Shown here in pieces: positions 45,524 through 54,486 of a stretch of 64,000 nucleotides of DNA. Made by a program: the position numbers and the translations under genes. Location: positions 5,805,501 through 5,869,500 of the forward strand of contig NZ_LT629702.1 of assembly GCF_900103345.1 (NCBI RefSeq). The letters run 5' to 3'. Each line of letters begins with the position of its first letter. Positions within the stretch are counted from its first letter, which is position 1. The notes beneath the pieces were generated by a model. That model did no database searches, had not been told where the DNA came from, and was given only the letters and a program-made list of their open reading frames with translations. This DNA is from Pseudomonas azotoformans. Lineage in GTDB: Bacteria; Pseudomonadota; Gammaproteobacteria; Pseudomonadales; Pseudomonadaceae.

Positions 45524-46686
45524 GGCTGCACCTTGGCATCGACGGTCTGGATGACCTGCGGCGGCTCCTTGAGCACCTCCACCTGCGCACCGGCCTTGAG
45601 CCGCGACTGGCCGTCACTGACCAGCACATCCCCGGCCTGCACGCCCTTGATGATGTTGAGGTCGCTGTCCTGGTACGTCACCTGCACCGGCACCACCTCG
45701 ACCTTGTCACCGTTGACCCTGTACACGAAGTGCGAATCCAGACCGCGTTGCACCACGGTCGGCGGCACCACCAGCGCGTTTTTGTCGAGGGCGGTCTGGA
45801 TCTTGATGGTCACCAGTTGCCCCGGCCACAGGCGTTGCGAGGCGTTGTTGAACTCGGCCTTGGCGCGCAGGGTGCCGGTGGTGGAGCTGATCTGGTTGTC
45901 GATCAGGCTCAAGTGGCCTTCGCCGAGCAAATCGCCGGTCTGGCCGTCGGTGTTGGCGCCCAGATAGGCGTCGACGCTGGCTGGGGTGGGCGCTGCGATC
46001 AGGCTTTGCAGGGTGGGTAGCATCTGTTGCGGCAGGGAGAACTCGACGGCAATCGGGTCGATCTGGGTCACGGAAAACAGGCCCTGGGTATCGGCTGTGC
46101 GCAGGAAGTTGCCTTCATCCACGGTGCGAATACCCACGCGGCCGCTGACCGGTGAGCGAATCTGGGTGTAGGAAAGTTGCACTTGCGCCGAATCGATGGC
46201 GGCCTGGTTGCCTTGGGCCGTGGCCTTGAGCTGGTTGACCAACGCTTGTTGTTGGTCATAGGTCTGCTTGGACACGCCGTCGTCGACGCTCAATGCCTTG
46301 TAGCGCTTGAGGTTGACCAGCGCCACCTGCAACTGCGCCTGGCTTTCGCCCAGTTGCGCCCTGGCCTGGTCGAGGCTGGCGCGTATCGAGCGGTCATCGA
46401 TGGTCGCCAGCAGGTCGCCGACCTTGACCCGTTGGCCTTCCTTGACCAGCAATTTAGTGAGGATGCCGTCCACTTGCGGGCGAATCACCACGCTGTGCAG
46501 TGACAGCACCGAACCGATCCCGCTGACAAAACGCGGAACATCCTGTTGCGCCACGCTCACCACCCGCACCGGAATCGCCGTGGGCGCCGCCAGTCTGGCC
46601 TTGGCTGGACGGGTCAAGGCCCAGGCTGCAACGGCCAACACCACGAGGACAGCCACGATCAGGGCGGTTTTGCGTTGAATGTGCAT
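45520..46686 (-). CDS. RND efflux periplasmic adaptor (membrane fusion protein, MdtA-like)
   Basis: A 388-residue adaptor. One N-terminal helix (ALIVAVLVVLAVAAWAL) anchors it to the inner membrane. Then come the lipoyl/barrel-sandwich halves (VRPQVDG-type start VVIRPQVDGILTKLLVKEGQRVKVGDLLATID) and a helical hairpin (about residues 90-165). Beta-barrel and membrane-proximal domains end with LVSDGQSRLKAGAQVEV. The sequence type matches MdtA/MuxA-like adaptors. The ATG at 46686 gives the expected cytoplasmic tail MHIQRKTA; upstream in-frame codons are less plausible. First gene of a four-gene operon. Confidence 0.88.
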   Translation of the reverse strand: MHIQRKTALIVAVLVVLAVAAWALTRPAKARLAAPTAIPVRVVSVAQQDVPRFVSGIGSVLSLHSVVIRPQVDGILTKLLVKEGQRVKVGDLLATIDDRSIRASLDQARAQLGESQAQLQVALVNLKRYKALSVDDGVSKQTYDQQQALVNQLKATAQGNQAAIDSAQVQLSYTQIRSPVSGRVGIRTVDEGNFLRTADTQGLFSVTQIDPIAVEFSLPQQMLPTLQSLIAAPTPASVDAYLGANTDGQTGDLLGEGHLSLIDNQISSTTGTLRAKAEFNNASQRLWPGQLVTIKIQTALDKNALVVPPTVVQRGLDSHFVYRVNGDKVEVVPVQVTYQDSDLNIIKGVQAGDVLVSDGQSRLKAGAQVEVLKEPPQVIQTVDAKVQP

Positions 46687-46766
46687 GGGGTGAGGCGCCA
46701 GGGTAAAGGATTGGAAGTGTGTGAGGCCTTTATAGCCTGCCAACCCGGTCAGCAAGGTGACTGCTA

Positions 46767-46784
46767 ACTGACGGCGCTGTCAGT
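46767..46784. promoter_or_regulatory. Candidate response-regulator operator upstream of the RND operon
   Basis: ACTGAC-N6-GTCAGT is a perfect 6-bp inverted repeat about 80 bases upstream of the adaptor ATG, just beyond a minus-strand TATAAA (-10-like, 46734-46729). Paired short half-sites of this type occur at heavy-metal OmpR-family regulator targets. Whether the neighbouring regulator binds here is inference. Confidence 0.4.
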
Positions 46785-46812
46785 AAAGGCAGACCATTCG
46801 TACAGGTGGTGG

Positions 46813-46840
46813 TTAAAGATCCGAGGCGGGCAGGTATACT
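46813..46840 (+). promoter_or_regulatory. Candidate promoter of the 77-residue protein gene
   Basis: TTAAAG (46813-46818), a 16-base spacer and TATACT (46835-46840), about 60 bases before the ATG at 46901. The -10 is good, the -35 is weak. Confidence 0.4.
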
Positions 46841-46900
46841 GCGCGCCAGCGTGGCCCGCAAGCCGGCCCCGCGTCATTTCTTGCACGCTCCGGAGCTTCC

Positions 46901-47134
46901 ATGACTTCCCCGACACAACCCCCTGTTGAAGCGGCCGACCTCGTCGATCCGGCCAGCGCCGAAGGCGTTGAAAAAGCCGAGATCCCGGCGTTCAAATTCC
47001 CCTTCAAGCCGGGTGAGCTGGCCGGGGCCAAGAATGCCGCCCAGCCTTGGTACAAGAACGGTGCCAAGAATGGCCACACCAAGACCCCGGGCATGGCGCC
47101 ACCGGGCACTCGCCGTTCCATGGGTAAACGTTAA
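46901..47134 (+). CDS. Small proline-rich basic protein of unknown function (77 aa)
   Basis: A 77-residue protein with an acidic, Pro-rich N-terminal third (PPVEAADLVDPASAEGVEKA) and a Pro/Gly/Lys-rich basic end (...TPGMAPPGTRRSMGKR). No membrane segment and no fold that I can assign. It is preceded by a CGGAGC ribosome-binding site and a candidate promoter. It seems to stand alone, with the RND adaptor gene divergent and the solute-binding gene following after about 165 bases. Its coding potential is supported by codon pattern and a well-placed ribosome-binding site only. Confidence 0.6.
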   Translation: MTSPTQPPVEAADLVDPASAEGVEKAEIPAFKFPFKPGELAGAKNAAQPWYKNGAKNGHTKTPGMAPPGTRRSMGKR

Positions 47135-47299
47135 GATTAATCCGCTGTAATATTTGCGGGATGTTGCCTACAGCTCCAGTCGATATTTCTTCTTGTAGGC
47201 CCGCGACCGTTTCTTGAAAGCTTGCACAGCTTCCGCTGCACCCCTGGTTTTTCCACAGGGAGCAGCGGCGGGCGCTCTTTCCGGAAAAGGACGTTTCCT

Positions 47300-48070
47300 G
47301 TGGCCTTGATACACCTCTGTGTAGCGTTTGTCCTGTTGCTGGCGGTGGATGCCGTTGCAGGCCTTGATCAACCTCGACGCGAAATCCGCTTCGCCGTTGC
47401 CGCGCAATTTCCCCCCTTCCAGAGCCGCAACCCGCAAGGGCAGTTGGTCGGCTTGAATATCGAGTTGGGCAACGCCCTTTGCCAGCAGTTGAATGTGCGC
47501 TGTACCTGGGTCGACCAGGTGCTGGTCGAAAACTTCGAACGTCTTGAAGCGCGGCAATTCGATGCAATCATGGGCATTGCTCCGACACCACTACGCCGGC
47601 GCAGGGTCAGTTTCACCGAGAACCTCTACCCCTTCACCACGCGCCTGGTCGCACGTCGAAGCTCGGGCCTGATGCCGATGCCAGGCTCGCTCAAGGGCAA
47701 GCGAGTTGGCGTACTGCTGGGCAGTAATCGCGAAGCCTTTGTTCGTTCGCAATGGGCGCGCAAAGGCGTGATTATCAAGAGTTTCTGGCTCAACGACGAA
47801 CTGGTCCGCAGCCTGGTGGCAGGCGATATCGATGCTACCCTGCAGGGCACTGTGGAAATTCGCGAGGCCCTGCTCGACACGGCTGCCGGCCAGGACTTCG
47901 ACTTCCTGGGGCCAGCCGTTTGTGCCGAGCTGTTGGGCAATGGTGTTGCGATTGCGCTGCGCAATACCGACACGGCGCTGCGTGTCGAGCTTAACCGTGC
48001 GCTTGAGCAGCTCAAGCACAACGGCGAGTACCAGCGGATCGTCGAGCCTTATCGCCTGGACGCGCCGTGA
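47300..48070 (+). CDS. Periplasmic solute-binding protein (family 3, amino-acid type)
   Basis: A 256-residue exported protein. The signal peptide ALIHLCVAFVLLLAVDAVA is followed by the family 3 binding-protein fold: EIRFAVAAQFPPFQ...GQLVGLNIELGNALC near the N-terminus, FDAIMGIAPTPLRRRRVSFTE, the hinge region, and NGEYQRIVEPY at the end. Such proteins bind arginine, lysine, histidine or other amino acids. No ABC permease genes are adjacent, so it may serve a transporter elsewhere or act as a sensor partner. GTG 47300 was chosen for its AAGGA site and correct signal peptide; the upstream extension reads as noise. Confidence 0.85.
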   Translation: MALIHLCVAFVLLLAVDAVAGLDQPRREIRFAVAAQFPPFQSRNPQGQLVGLNIELGNALCQQLNVRCTWVDQVLVENFERLEARQFDAIMGIAPTPLRRRRVSFTENLYPFTTRLVARRSSGLMPMPGSLKGKRVGVLLGSNREAFVRSQWARKGVIIKSFWLNDELVRSLVAGDIDATLQGTVEIREALLDTAAGQDFDFLGPAVCAELLGNGVAIALRNTDTALRVELNRALEQLKHNGEYQRIVEPYRLDAP

Positions 48071-48177
48071 TGGCTAATTAATTGCGCGGAACATGAGCTG
48101 GATCAGTATTTGCCCCCTCGGTGCGCTTAGAGTCGACGCCCTGCCGACTCCCCTAACAATCACGAGCGCGCTTCTCC

Positions 48178-49761
48178 ATGAAGATCAATCTGCCGGTCAC
48201 CGGTCGGAATGTGGACTTTGCCCCCGACGCCAACATCCTTTCGACCACCGACCTGACCAGCGCGATTTCCTACGCCAACCAGGACTTCATCGATATCAGC
48301 GGCTACAGCCGCGACGAGTTGCTGGGTGCGCCGCACAACATCCTGCGGCATCCGGACATGCCAGCCGAGGCGTTCGCCCATATGTGGCAAACCCTCAAGA
48401 GCGGCCGGTCGTGGATGGGCATGGTGAAAAACCGCTGCAAAAACGGTGACCACTATTGGGTCAGCGCGTATGCCACACCGGTGACCCGAGAGGGCGCGAC
48501 GGTGGAGTATCAGTCGGTGCGTACCAAGCCGGACGCGCGCAGGATCGCAGTGGCGGAGCGGATGTATGCGCGCTTGCGAGCGGGCAAGCGGCTGTCCTGG
48601 CCGGTCGTTGGCATGGGCGTGAAACTGTCGGCATGGGTCATCGCCACTTGCGCGGTGACCTGGGCCTTGGGCCTGGGCCTGACGGGTTACGCGCTGGTCT
48701 GGCAGTTACTGGCGTTGGTGGCGGGGTGTGCGGTGGGGGCGGCTGGCGTGCGGCTGATGTTGCGGCCCTTGGCTGAACTGCAACAGCGGGCGCGCCGGGT
48801 GGCCGACAACCCGCTGAGCCAGGCGATCTACACCGGGCGCCGCGACGAGTGCGGGCAGATCGAGTTCGCCCTGCACATGCTCGAAGCCCAGGTGGGCGCG
48901 GTGGTCGGGCGCATCGGTGATGCCTCACAGCGACTGTCTGGTCACGCTGCACGGTTGGTGCAGCACCTCGACAGCAGTCACGCCAGCAGCCTGGGCCAGC
49001 AGACCCGGACCGACCAGGTGGCAGCAGCCATTCACCAGATGGCCGTCAGCGTGGCCGAAATGGCCAACCATGCCCAGCAGGCGTCCAGGGCGGCCGAGCA
49101 GGCCGGCAACGAAACCCGTGAAGGTCACCTGCGTGTGGATGAAAGTCGTGATGCGGTGTTGCGCTTGTCCCAGGAGCTGGCGCGGGCCACTGAAGTCATC
49201 CACCAGTTGGAAAACCACAGCGGTGAAATCAGCGGCGTGCTGGAAGTGATCCGCACGATTGCCGAGCAGACTAACCTGCTGGCCCTGAACGCGGCTATCG
49301 AAGCGGCTCGGGCCGGTGAGCAGGGTCGAGGGTTTGCGGTGGTGGCCGATGAAGTGCGTGGCCTGGCCCAGCGTACACAGCAATCGACCGATGAAATCCA
49401 GCGCATGATCAGCACCCTGCAAGGCGGCGCACGGGACGCGGTGCAGGCCATGGCGCACAGCGGCGAGCATGTCGACGCCAGTGTCAAACAGGCCCAGCGG
49501 GCCGCCGCCGCGCTGGATGGCATCAGCCAGCGCGTCACGCAAATCACTGCCATGAGCCAGCAGATTGCGACCGCCGTGGAAGAACAGAGCACGGTGAGCG
49601 AGGACATCAATCGCAACATCGTCGGCATCCGTGATGCCGGGGAGGCCACCGTCAGTGCCGGGCAGCAAAGCCGGCTCAGTTCAAGCGACGTGGCCTCACT
49701 GGCGGAGGATCTGCGCCAGCTGGCGCGGGAATTCTGGTCTAGGCCGAGCGCAACGAGATAA
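48178..49761 (+). CDS. PAS-domain methyl-accepting chemotaxis protein (Aer-like)
   Basis: A 527-residue chemoreceptor. It has an N-terminal PAS domain (about residues 20-110) with [20 protein letters not shown] and HPDMPAEAF, then a membrane hairpin region (about 145-190) and a HAMP-like linker. The signalling domain has the highly conserved tip [20 protein letters not shown] and a long coiled coil. The PAS-to-membrane layout matches Aer-type energy taxis receptors, which sense redox through FAD. A CheV gene lies nearby on the other strand. The 3' end overlaps the convergent YkgJ gene by 23 bases. Confidence 0.9.
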   Translation: MKINLPVTGRNVDFAPDANILSTTDLTSAISYANQDFIDISGYSRDELLGAPHNILRHPDMPAEAFAHMWQTLKSGRSWMGMVKNRCKNGDHYWVSAYATPVTREGATVEYQSVRTKPDARRIAVAERMYARLRAGKRLSWPVVGMGVKLSAWVIATCAVTWALGLGLTGYALVWQLLALVAGCAVGAAGVRLMLRPLAELQQRARRVADNPLSQAIYTGRRDECGQIEFALHMLEAQVGAVVGRIGDASQRLSGHAARLVQHLDSSHASSLGQQTRTDQVAAAIHQMAVSVAEMANHAQQASRAAEQAGNETREGHLRVDESRDAVLRLSQELARATEVIHQLENHSGEISGVLEVIRTIAEQTNLLALNAAIEAARAGEQGRGFAVVADEVRGLAQRTQQSTDEIQRMISTLQGGARDAVQAMAHSGEHVDASVKQAQRAAAALDGISQRVTQITAMSQQIATAVEEQSTVSEDINRNIVGIRDAGEATVSAGQQSRLSSSDVASLAEDLRQLAREFWSRPSATR

Positions 49762-50482
49762 ACGCGTAGTTGGCCGGCACCTCGGTGGCAATCTGCGCCC
49801 CGGCATCCAGCACTTGCTCGGCGATGTCCATCCCCGAGACATGGAACACCCACTCGTTGGCCACGGACGGCTGACCCATCGCCAACTCGATCGCTTGGGC
49901 AAACGCGCCCATGTCCGGCAGGTAAGCGGTAAACCCATCCCCCTTGAGTGCTGTGGTGCGAATGCCGAGCAAGGCGCACACCGCTTCCTTGGTCTGCACA
50001 TCATCACGGTCGGCCTGGCGTGAGCGCTGGATCAACTGCGCCAGTTCCGGGTCCATCAACTGGCCGCCCACGATCAGCTCCGGCCCCTGTTCCCAGGACT
50101 CCGGCGGGCAATCCTTGGCGGCGGGGTTCAGCGGGATATGCGGGTTGATCTCCATCGGGTAGATGCGGCACACCAGCGGGCGGCGCTCGTAAATACGGCA
50201 GCGGTTGTCTTCGTCAAGATTCCGGCAGGGGCCGGCGTTGTAGGCGGCAAAGGTGATTGCCACAAACGCCTCGGTGTTGCCGCTGGGCACGACCACCGAA
50301 CGGCGTTCGGCATGTTCGCGTTGTTGCGGCGGCAGGCCCAGGCCGTTACCGAGGAAACCTTCCACCAGGACGATGACGTTGCCGCCGTTGGCCGCCCACT
50401 GGCGGGCTTCTTCGAGGGTCAGGGGGACGTGATGATCGGAGCAGCATTTGCCGCAACCTACGCAGGAAAATTGAGTGTTCAT
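49739..50482 (-). CDS. YkgJ family cysteine-cluster protein
   Basis: A 247-residue protein with the YkgJ pattern: an N-terminal [12 protein letters not shown] cluster (about residues 8-19) and a second cluster of cysteines in [17 protein letters not shown] then VCRIYP. These cysteines probably bind zinc or an iron-sulfur cluster; the function is not established. The start MNTQFSC has a CAAAGGT-type site. It is convergent with the chemoreceptor gene and their ends overlap by 23 bases, so the two stop codons lie within each other's coding sequence. Confidence 0.85.
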   Translation of the reverse strand: MNTQFSCVGCGKCCSDHHVPLTLEEARQWAANGGNVIVLVEGFLGNGLGLPPQQREHAERRSVVVPSGNTEAFVAITFAAYNAGPCRNLDEDNRCRIYERRPLVCRIYPMEINPHIPLNPAAKDCPPESWEQGPELIVGGQLMDPELAQLIQRSRQADRDDVQTKEAVCALLGIRTTALKGDGFTAYLPDMGAFAQAIELAMGQPSVANEWVFHVSGMDIAEQVLDAGAQIATEVPANYAFISLRSA

Positions 50483-50590
50483 GGCAGATCTGTCACCAGG
50501 CTAGGTCAGAGGGCACGCAAGAACGGTGACGGGTTTTTACCTCTGTTCACCGTTTTGTCTCTCTGGAAGCAAGTTACACGCCAGTGCCTG

Positions 50591-51073
50591 TCAGTCCTCT
50601 GTCACTACATCGCGTAGGACAAATCTCATGCCTGCGCTCTCATACAGCTGCCGAGCGCGCAGGTTGCTTTCCAATACCTTGAGGTCCACATAGGGCTCGC
50701 CGCGCTGCTTGAAGGTGTGGAAGCTGTGCAGCAACAACGCGCGGCCCAAGCCCTGGCCCTGGGCGCAAGGGTGAACGGAGAGGTTCTTGATGAACGCGCT
50801 GGTCCAGCATTGCGCAACGGCGAGAATGCCGTCGTGGTTGCTCGCCACCAGGCACAGCGTGGGGTCGAACTCGGCGTCGGTGGTGAATTGGTGTTGCCAG
50901 GTTTCCAGGTGGGGGACGCGGCCGCCGCCCTGGTCCTGGGTCATGCGCAACACCGCATGAATCGCGGGTGCAAGCGCGTCATGGTAATGATCCAACTGTG
51001 TACCCGCCGGCCATTGCGGGGCGGGCAGGCTGCCGGTGAGGTCGCGGCGCAGCAGTTGGAAGTATTCGCTCAC
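50591..51073 (-). CDS. GNAT family N-acetyltransferase
   Basis: A 160-residue acetyltransferase. The acetyl-CoA binding motif A is IKNLSVHPCAQGQGLGRALL (the R/Q-x-x-G-x-G/A loop QGQGLG) and motif B follows in LKVLESNLRARQLYESAGM. The real start is GTG at 51073 (MSEYFQLLRRDL), which overlaps the cheV stop by 4 bases (GTGA). Substrate unknown; coupling to cheV suggests co-expression. Confidence 0.86.
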   Translation of the reverse strand: MSEYFQLLRRDLTGSLPAPQWPAGTQLDHYHDALAPAIHAVLRMTQDQGGGRVPHLETWQHQFTTDAEFDPTLCLVASNHDGILAVAQCWTSAFIKNLSVHPCAQGQGLGRALLLHSFHTFKQRGEPYVDLKVLESNLRARQLYESAGMRFVLRDVVTED

Positions 51074-51972
51074 AGGCCTTTTTGCGCCACGCTTTGAGCG
51101 GCCACCACCAGGCACTTGGTCAACTCGGGCGAAGAGAACTTGGTGAGCACCGCGTCGGCGCCGGCCAGACGGGCTTTTTCGCTGTTCATCGCGCTGTCCA
51201 GGGAGGTGTGCAGCAAAATATAGAGGTGCTGGAAATCCGGGGTTTCGCGCAGGGTGCGGGTGAGGGCGTAGCCGTCCATTTCCGACATCTCGATGTCCGA
51301 CACCACCACATTGATCTGCTCCGCCGTGCCTTGCAGCTCCAGCAGCACATCGATGGCTTCCTTGGCGCTGCGCGCGGTGTGGCACGTGAGGCCAAGGTTG
51401 CGCAGGGTATGCACCGATTGCTGCAGCGCGACCTGGCTGTCGTCCACCACCAGGATGCGCGCATTGCCCAGCACTTCGGCCTCTTCCATGGTCAAGTCGG
51501 TGGGCGCCGCTTCGATCGGTGCCGGTGCGATGCCGTGGATGACTTTCTCGATGTCCAGCACCTGCACCAGCCCGCCTTCCACCTGGGTCACCCCGGTGAT
51601 GAACGCGCGGTTACCGCCGGAGCCATAGGGCGGCGGGCGGATGTCGGTGGTCAGGCAATGCACGATCTTGCTCACCGCCTGCACATGCAAACCCTGCTTG
51701 GAACGGCTCACGTCGGTGACGATCAGGCAGCCGCCGTCCGGGTCTGCCAGGGGCATTTCGCCGAGGGCGCGGCTCAGGTCGATCACCGCCAGCGAATTGC
51801 CGCGCAGGGTGGCGATGCCTTTCACATGCGGGTGGGACTCCGGCAGCTTGGTCAGCGGCGGGCACGGGATGATTTCGCTGACTTTCAGCAGGTTGATCGC
51901 CATCAGCTTGCCGCTGCGCAAGGTAAAGAGCAGAAGCGAGAGTGAGTCTGCGCGGGCTTTGGTGGTGGACAT
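51070..51972 (-). CDS. cheV: Chemotaxis protein CheV
   Basis: A 300-residue chemotaxis coupling protein: a CheW-like domain (about residues 8-155) with LLLFTLRSGKLMAINLLKVSE, then a receiver domain (about 172-300) with acidic residues in RILVVDDSQ, the phospho-acceptor Asp226 (VVVSDIEMSEMDG) and Lys in VLTKFSS. CheV couples receptors to CheA and helps adaptation. Together with the PAS-chemoreceptor about 1.3 kb away, it marks this as a small motility-related region. The GNAT gene is translationally coupled downstream. Confidence 0.95.
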   Translation of the reverse strand: MSTTKARADSLSLLLFTLRSGKLMAINLLKVSEIIPCPPLTKLPESHPHVKGIATLRGNSLAVIDLSRALGEMPLADPDGGCLIVTDVSRSKQGLHVQAVSKIVHCLTTDIRPPPYGSGGNRAFITGVTQVEGGLVQVLDIEKVIHGIAPAPIEAAPTDLTMEEAEVLGNARILVVDDSQVALQQSVHTLRNLGLTCHTARSAKEAIDVLLELQGTAEQINVVVSDIEMSEMDGYALTRTLRETPDFQHLYILLHTSLDSAMNSEKARLAGADAVLTKFSSPELTKCLVVAAQSVAQKGL

Positions 51973-52034
51973 AAAAACCTTCTGTGGATCAGGGATGACG
52001 ATCTATACAGAGTTATCGACGAGCACGCCAAAAA

Positions 52035-52136
52035 CTGTAGGAGCGAGCTTGCTCGCGAAAAACTCAAGGGCGCCGCGTGTATCCAGGATGCACGCATTAT
52101 CGTTGACGTTCTTCGCGAGCAAGCTCGCCCCTACAG
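52035..52136. repeat. REPIN of the GAGCGAGCTTGCTCGCGAA family
   Basis: CTGTAGGAGCGAGCTTGCTC... (52035-52059) and its inverted copy ending CTACAG (52111-52136) with about 50 bases between. This is a second REP family, distinct from the GGGGGCTTGCCCCC copies. It lies between cheV and the 2-hydroxyacid dehydrogenase gene. Confidence 0.82.
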
Positions 52137-52147
52137 AGGGGGGCTGT

Positions 52148-53122
52148 TCAGTGTTTCCAGACTTGCGGGTTCACCAGGTCCTGCGGGCGTTGGCCCAGCA
52201 GCGCGCTGCGCAGGTTGTCCAGGGCGCGGTTGGCCATGGCTTCGCGGGTTTCATGGGTGGCCGAGCCGATATGCGGCAGGGTCACGGCATTGCTCAGTTG
52301 GAACAGCGGCGATTCGGCCAGCGGCTCCTGTTCATACACATCCAGCCCGGCGCCACGGATACCCTGGCTTTGCAGGGCTTCGATCAGTGCGGGTTCATCC
52401 ACCACCGGGCCGCGGGAAATATTGATCAGGATCGCGCTGGACTTCATCAGCCCCAGCTCGCGGGTGCTGATCAGGTGCCGGGTCTTGTCGCTCAACGGCA
52501 CCACCAGGCACACGAAATCAGCCTCGGCCAGCAGCGCGTCCAGGCTGCGGAACTGCGCGCCCAGTTCCTGCTCCAGCGCCGGCTTGCGGCTGTTGCCGCT
52601 GTACAGGATCGGCATGTTGAAACCCAGTCGTCCGCGCCGCGCCACCGCCGCGCCGATATTGCCCATGCCGACGATACCCAGGGTCTTGCCGTGCACATCG
52701 CAACCGAACAACGGCGCGCCGACACTGGCTTTCCACTGGCCGGCCTTGGTCCAGGCATCCAGTTCGGCCACCCGGCGAGCGCTGCTCATCAGCAGGGCAA
52801 AGGCCAGGTCGGCGGTGCTTTCGGTGAGTACATCCGGGGTGTTGGTGAGCATGATCCCGCGTTCGTTGAAGTACGCCACGTCGTAGTTGTCGTAGCCCAC
52901 CGACACGCTGGACACCACTTCCAGCTTGCTCGCGCCCTGCAACTGCTCGCGGCCCAGCTTGCGACCCACGCCAATCAGGCCGTGGGCGTGGGGCAGGGCT
53001 TCATTGAATTGAGCATTGATGTCGCCCAGCTTGGGGTTGGGCGCGATCACTTCGAAATCCTGTTGCAGGCGTTCGATCATTGCCGGGGTGACGCGGCTGA
53101 AGGCGAGGACAGTCTTTTTCAT
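52148..53122 (-). CDS. 2-hydroxyacid dehydrogenase (GhrB/TkrA-type)
   Basis: A 324-residue NAD(P)-dependent reductase. The Rossmann loop is LGIVGMGNIGAAVARRG (about residues 146-162). The catalytic residues lie in ISRGPVVDE (Arg), DVYEQEPLAESPLF (Glu) and LPHIGSAT (His). Close similarity to gluconate 2-ketoreductase/glyoxylate reductase type enzymes (TkrA/GhrB) is suggested by the SVGYDNYDV and FALLMSSARRV segments. The start MKKTVLAFSRV was preferred over MSPPAMKK five codons upstream. It acts on 2-oxoacids such as 2-ketogluconate or glyoxylate; the substrate is not proven. Confidence 0.86.
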   Translation of the reverse strand: MKKTVLAFSRVTPAMIERLQQDFEVIAPNPKLGDINAQFNEALPHAHGLIGVGRKLGREQLQGASKLEVVSSVSVGYDNYDVAYFNERGIMLTNTPDVLTESTADLAFALLMSSARRVAELDAWTKAGQWKASVGAPLFGCDVHGKTLGIVGMGNIGAAVARRGRLGFNMPILYSGNSRKPALEQELGAQFRSLDALLAEADFVCLVVPLSDKTRHLISTRELGLMKSSAILINISRGPVVDEPALIEALQSQGIRGAGLDVYEQEPLAESPLFQLSNAVTLPHIGSATHETREAMANRALDNLRSALLGQRPQDLVNPQVWKH

Positions 53123-53220
53123 TGCAGGCGGGCTCATCGACTACGGGAGAATGCCAAGCACGCTAACATTCCTTGCCACTGTTGTCAGGGGACGGCAGAC
53201 CTAAAGTGGGCAGAGAAAAA

Positions 53221-53310
53221 TGTGGGAGGGGGCTTGCCCCCGATGGCAGTGGATCGGTCAACACATCGGGTGACTGACGCACCGCTATCGGGGGCAAGCC
53301 CCCTCCCACA
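53221..53310. repeat. REPIN of the GGGGGCTTGCCCCC family
   Basis: Left arm TGTGGGAGGGGGCTTGCCCC... (53221-53244) and right arm inverted copy ending CCTCCCACA (53287-53310). It is the second full two-arm copy of this family here (first at 158), between the dehydrogenase and LysR genes. Confidence 0.85.
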
Positions 53311-53335
53311 TTTGATCTGTAACACCTGGGAGAGA

Positions 53336-54304
53336 TCAGTTCGCCAGGCGCGCACCGCTCAGGCTGCCACTCAATTCATACGCCACCAGCTCCGCCTGGT
53401 GCGCCGCCAGAATCTCCGGCAACGAGCCGCGCAGGTATTCCACCCAGGTCTTGATCTTCGCATCCAGGTACTGGCGCGAGGGGTAGATGGCGTACAGGTT
53501 CAACTCCTGGGAGCGGTAGTTGGGCATGACCCGCACCAGGGTGCCGTTGCGCAGGCCTTCGATCGCCGCGTACACCGGCAACAGGCCAATGCCCATGCCG
53601 CTGGTGATCGCGGTTTTCATCGCATCCGCCGAGTTCACCAGGAACGGCGAAGTGTTGATCGCCACGCTTTCCTGGCCTTCGGGGCCGTTGAAGGTCCACT
53701 TGTCGAGCTGGATCACCGGGCTGACCAGGCGCAGGCAGGCATGGTTGAGCAGGTCATTGGGGCGATGGGCGCAGCCCTTGGCCTTGACGTAGTCCGGCGA
53801 GGCACAGGCGATGCTGTAGGTGATGCCCAGGCGCTGGGACACAAAGCCCGAGTCCGGCAGTTCGCTGGCCAGCACGATGGACACGTCATAGCCTTCGTCG
53901 AGCAGGTCCGGCACGCGGTTGGCCAGGGTCAGGTCGAAGGTCACGTCCGGATGGGTGCGGCGATAGCGGGCGATGGCGTCGATGACGAAATGCTGGCCGA
54001 TGCCGGTCATGGTGTGCACTTTCAACTGCCCGGCGGGGCGTGCGTGGGCATCACTGGCCTCGGCTTCGGCTTCTTCGACGTAGGCCAGGATCTGTTCGCA
54101 GCGCAGCAGGTAACGTTTACCCGCCTCGGTCAGTGCAATGCGCCGAGTGGTGCGGTTGAGCAAGCGGGTTTGCAGATGGGCCTCAAGGTTGGAGACCGCG
54201 CGCGACACGTTGGCAGTGGTGGTATCCAGTTGCACGGCGGCGGCGGTGAAGCTGCCGGCTTCGGCCACGCAACTGAAGGCGCGCATGTTTTGCAAAGTGT
54301 CCAT
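53336..54304 (-). CDS. LysR family regulator divergent from the efflux operon
   Basis: A 322-residue LysR-type regulator with an N-terminal helix-turn-helix (FSCVAEAGSFTAAAVQLDTT then NVSRAVSNLEAHL, about residues 10-45) and a two-lobe effector domain (about 90-300). It is divergent from the OM lipoprotein/FUSC/DUF1656/HlyD operon with 182 bases between, the usual place for an AaeR-like activator of an aromatic acid or drug efflux system. The ligand is unknown. Confidence 0.88.
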   Translation of the reverse strand: MDTLQNMRAFSCVAEAGSFTAAAVQLDTTTANVSRAVSNLEAHLQTRLLNRTTRRIALTEAGKRYLLRCEQILAYVEEAEAEASDAHARPAGQLKVHTMTGIGQHFVIDAIARYRRTHPDVTFDLTLANRVPDLLDEGYDVSIVLASELPDSGFVSQRLGITYSIACASPDYVKAKGCAHRPNDLLNHACLRLVSPVIQLDKWTFNGPEGQESVAINTSPFLVNSADAMKTAITSGMGIGLLPVYAAIEGLRNGTLVRVMPNYRSQELNLYAIYPSRQYLDAKIKTWVEYLRGSLPEILAAHQAELVAYELSGSLSGARLAN

Positions 54305-54486
54305 GGAGTGTTCTCAGGGGAGATAACAAATTGTGACAGAAAGTTACGCCGTCCAGTGATCCCTACCAACGGATTATCGCCTGAACGGTAACAAAGATTC
54401 ACAGGAATACCAGCTTATCGTCCTTCATATCGCCCCCTAGAATTGCGCCACCTACCCCGCACCACCACCTCAGGAAGTCGCTTGCC

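Noticed and set aside
47168..47557. Minus-strand frame ending in a basic peptide (KKRSRAYKKKYRLEL) that overlaps the solute-binding gene
   Set aside because: The tail looks protein-like and an internal GTG with a weak ribosome-binding site could give about 48 residues, but most of the frame is antisense to a signal peptide and binding domain, so it is not supported.
51641..54391. A 916-codon plus-strand frame across cheV, the dehydrogenase and the LysR gene
   Set aside because: It passes through two REPINs and antisense to three good genes. No family motif.
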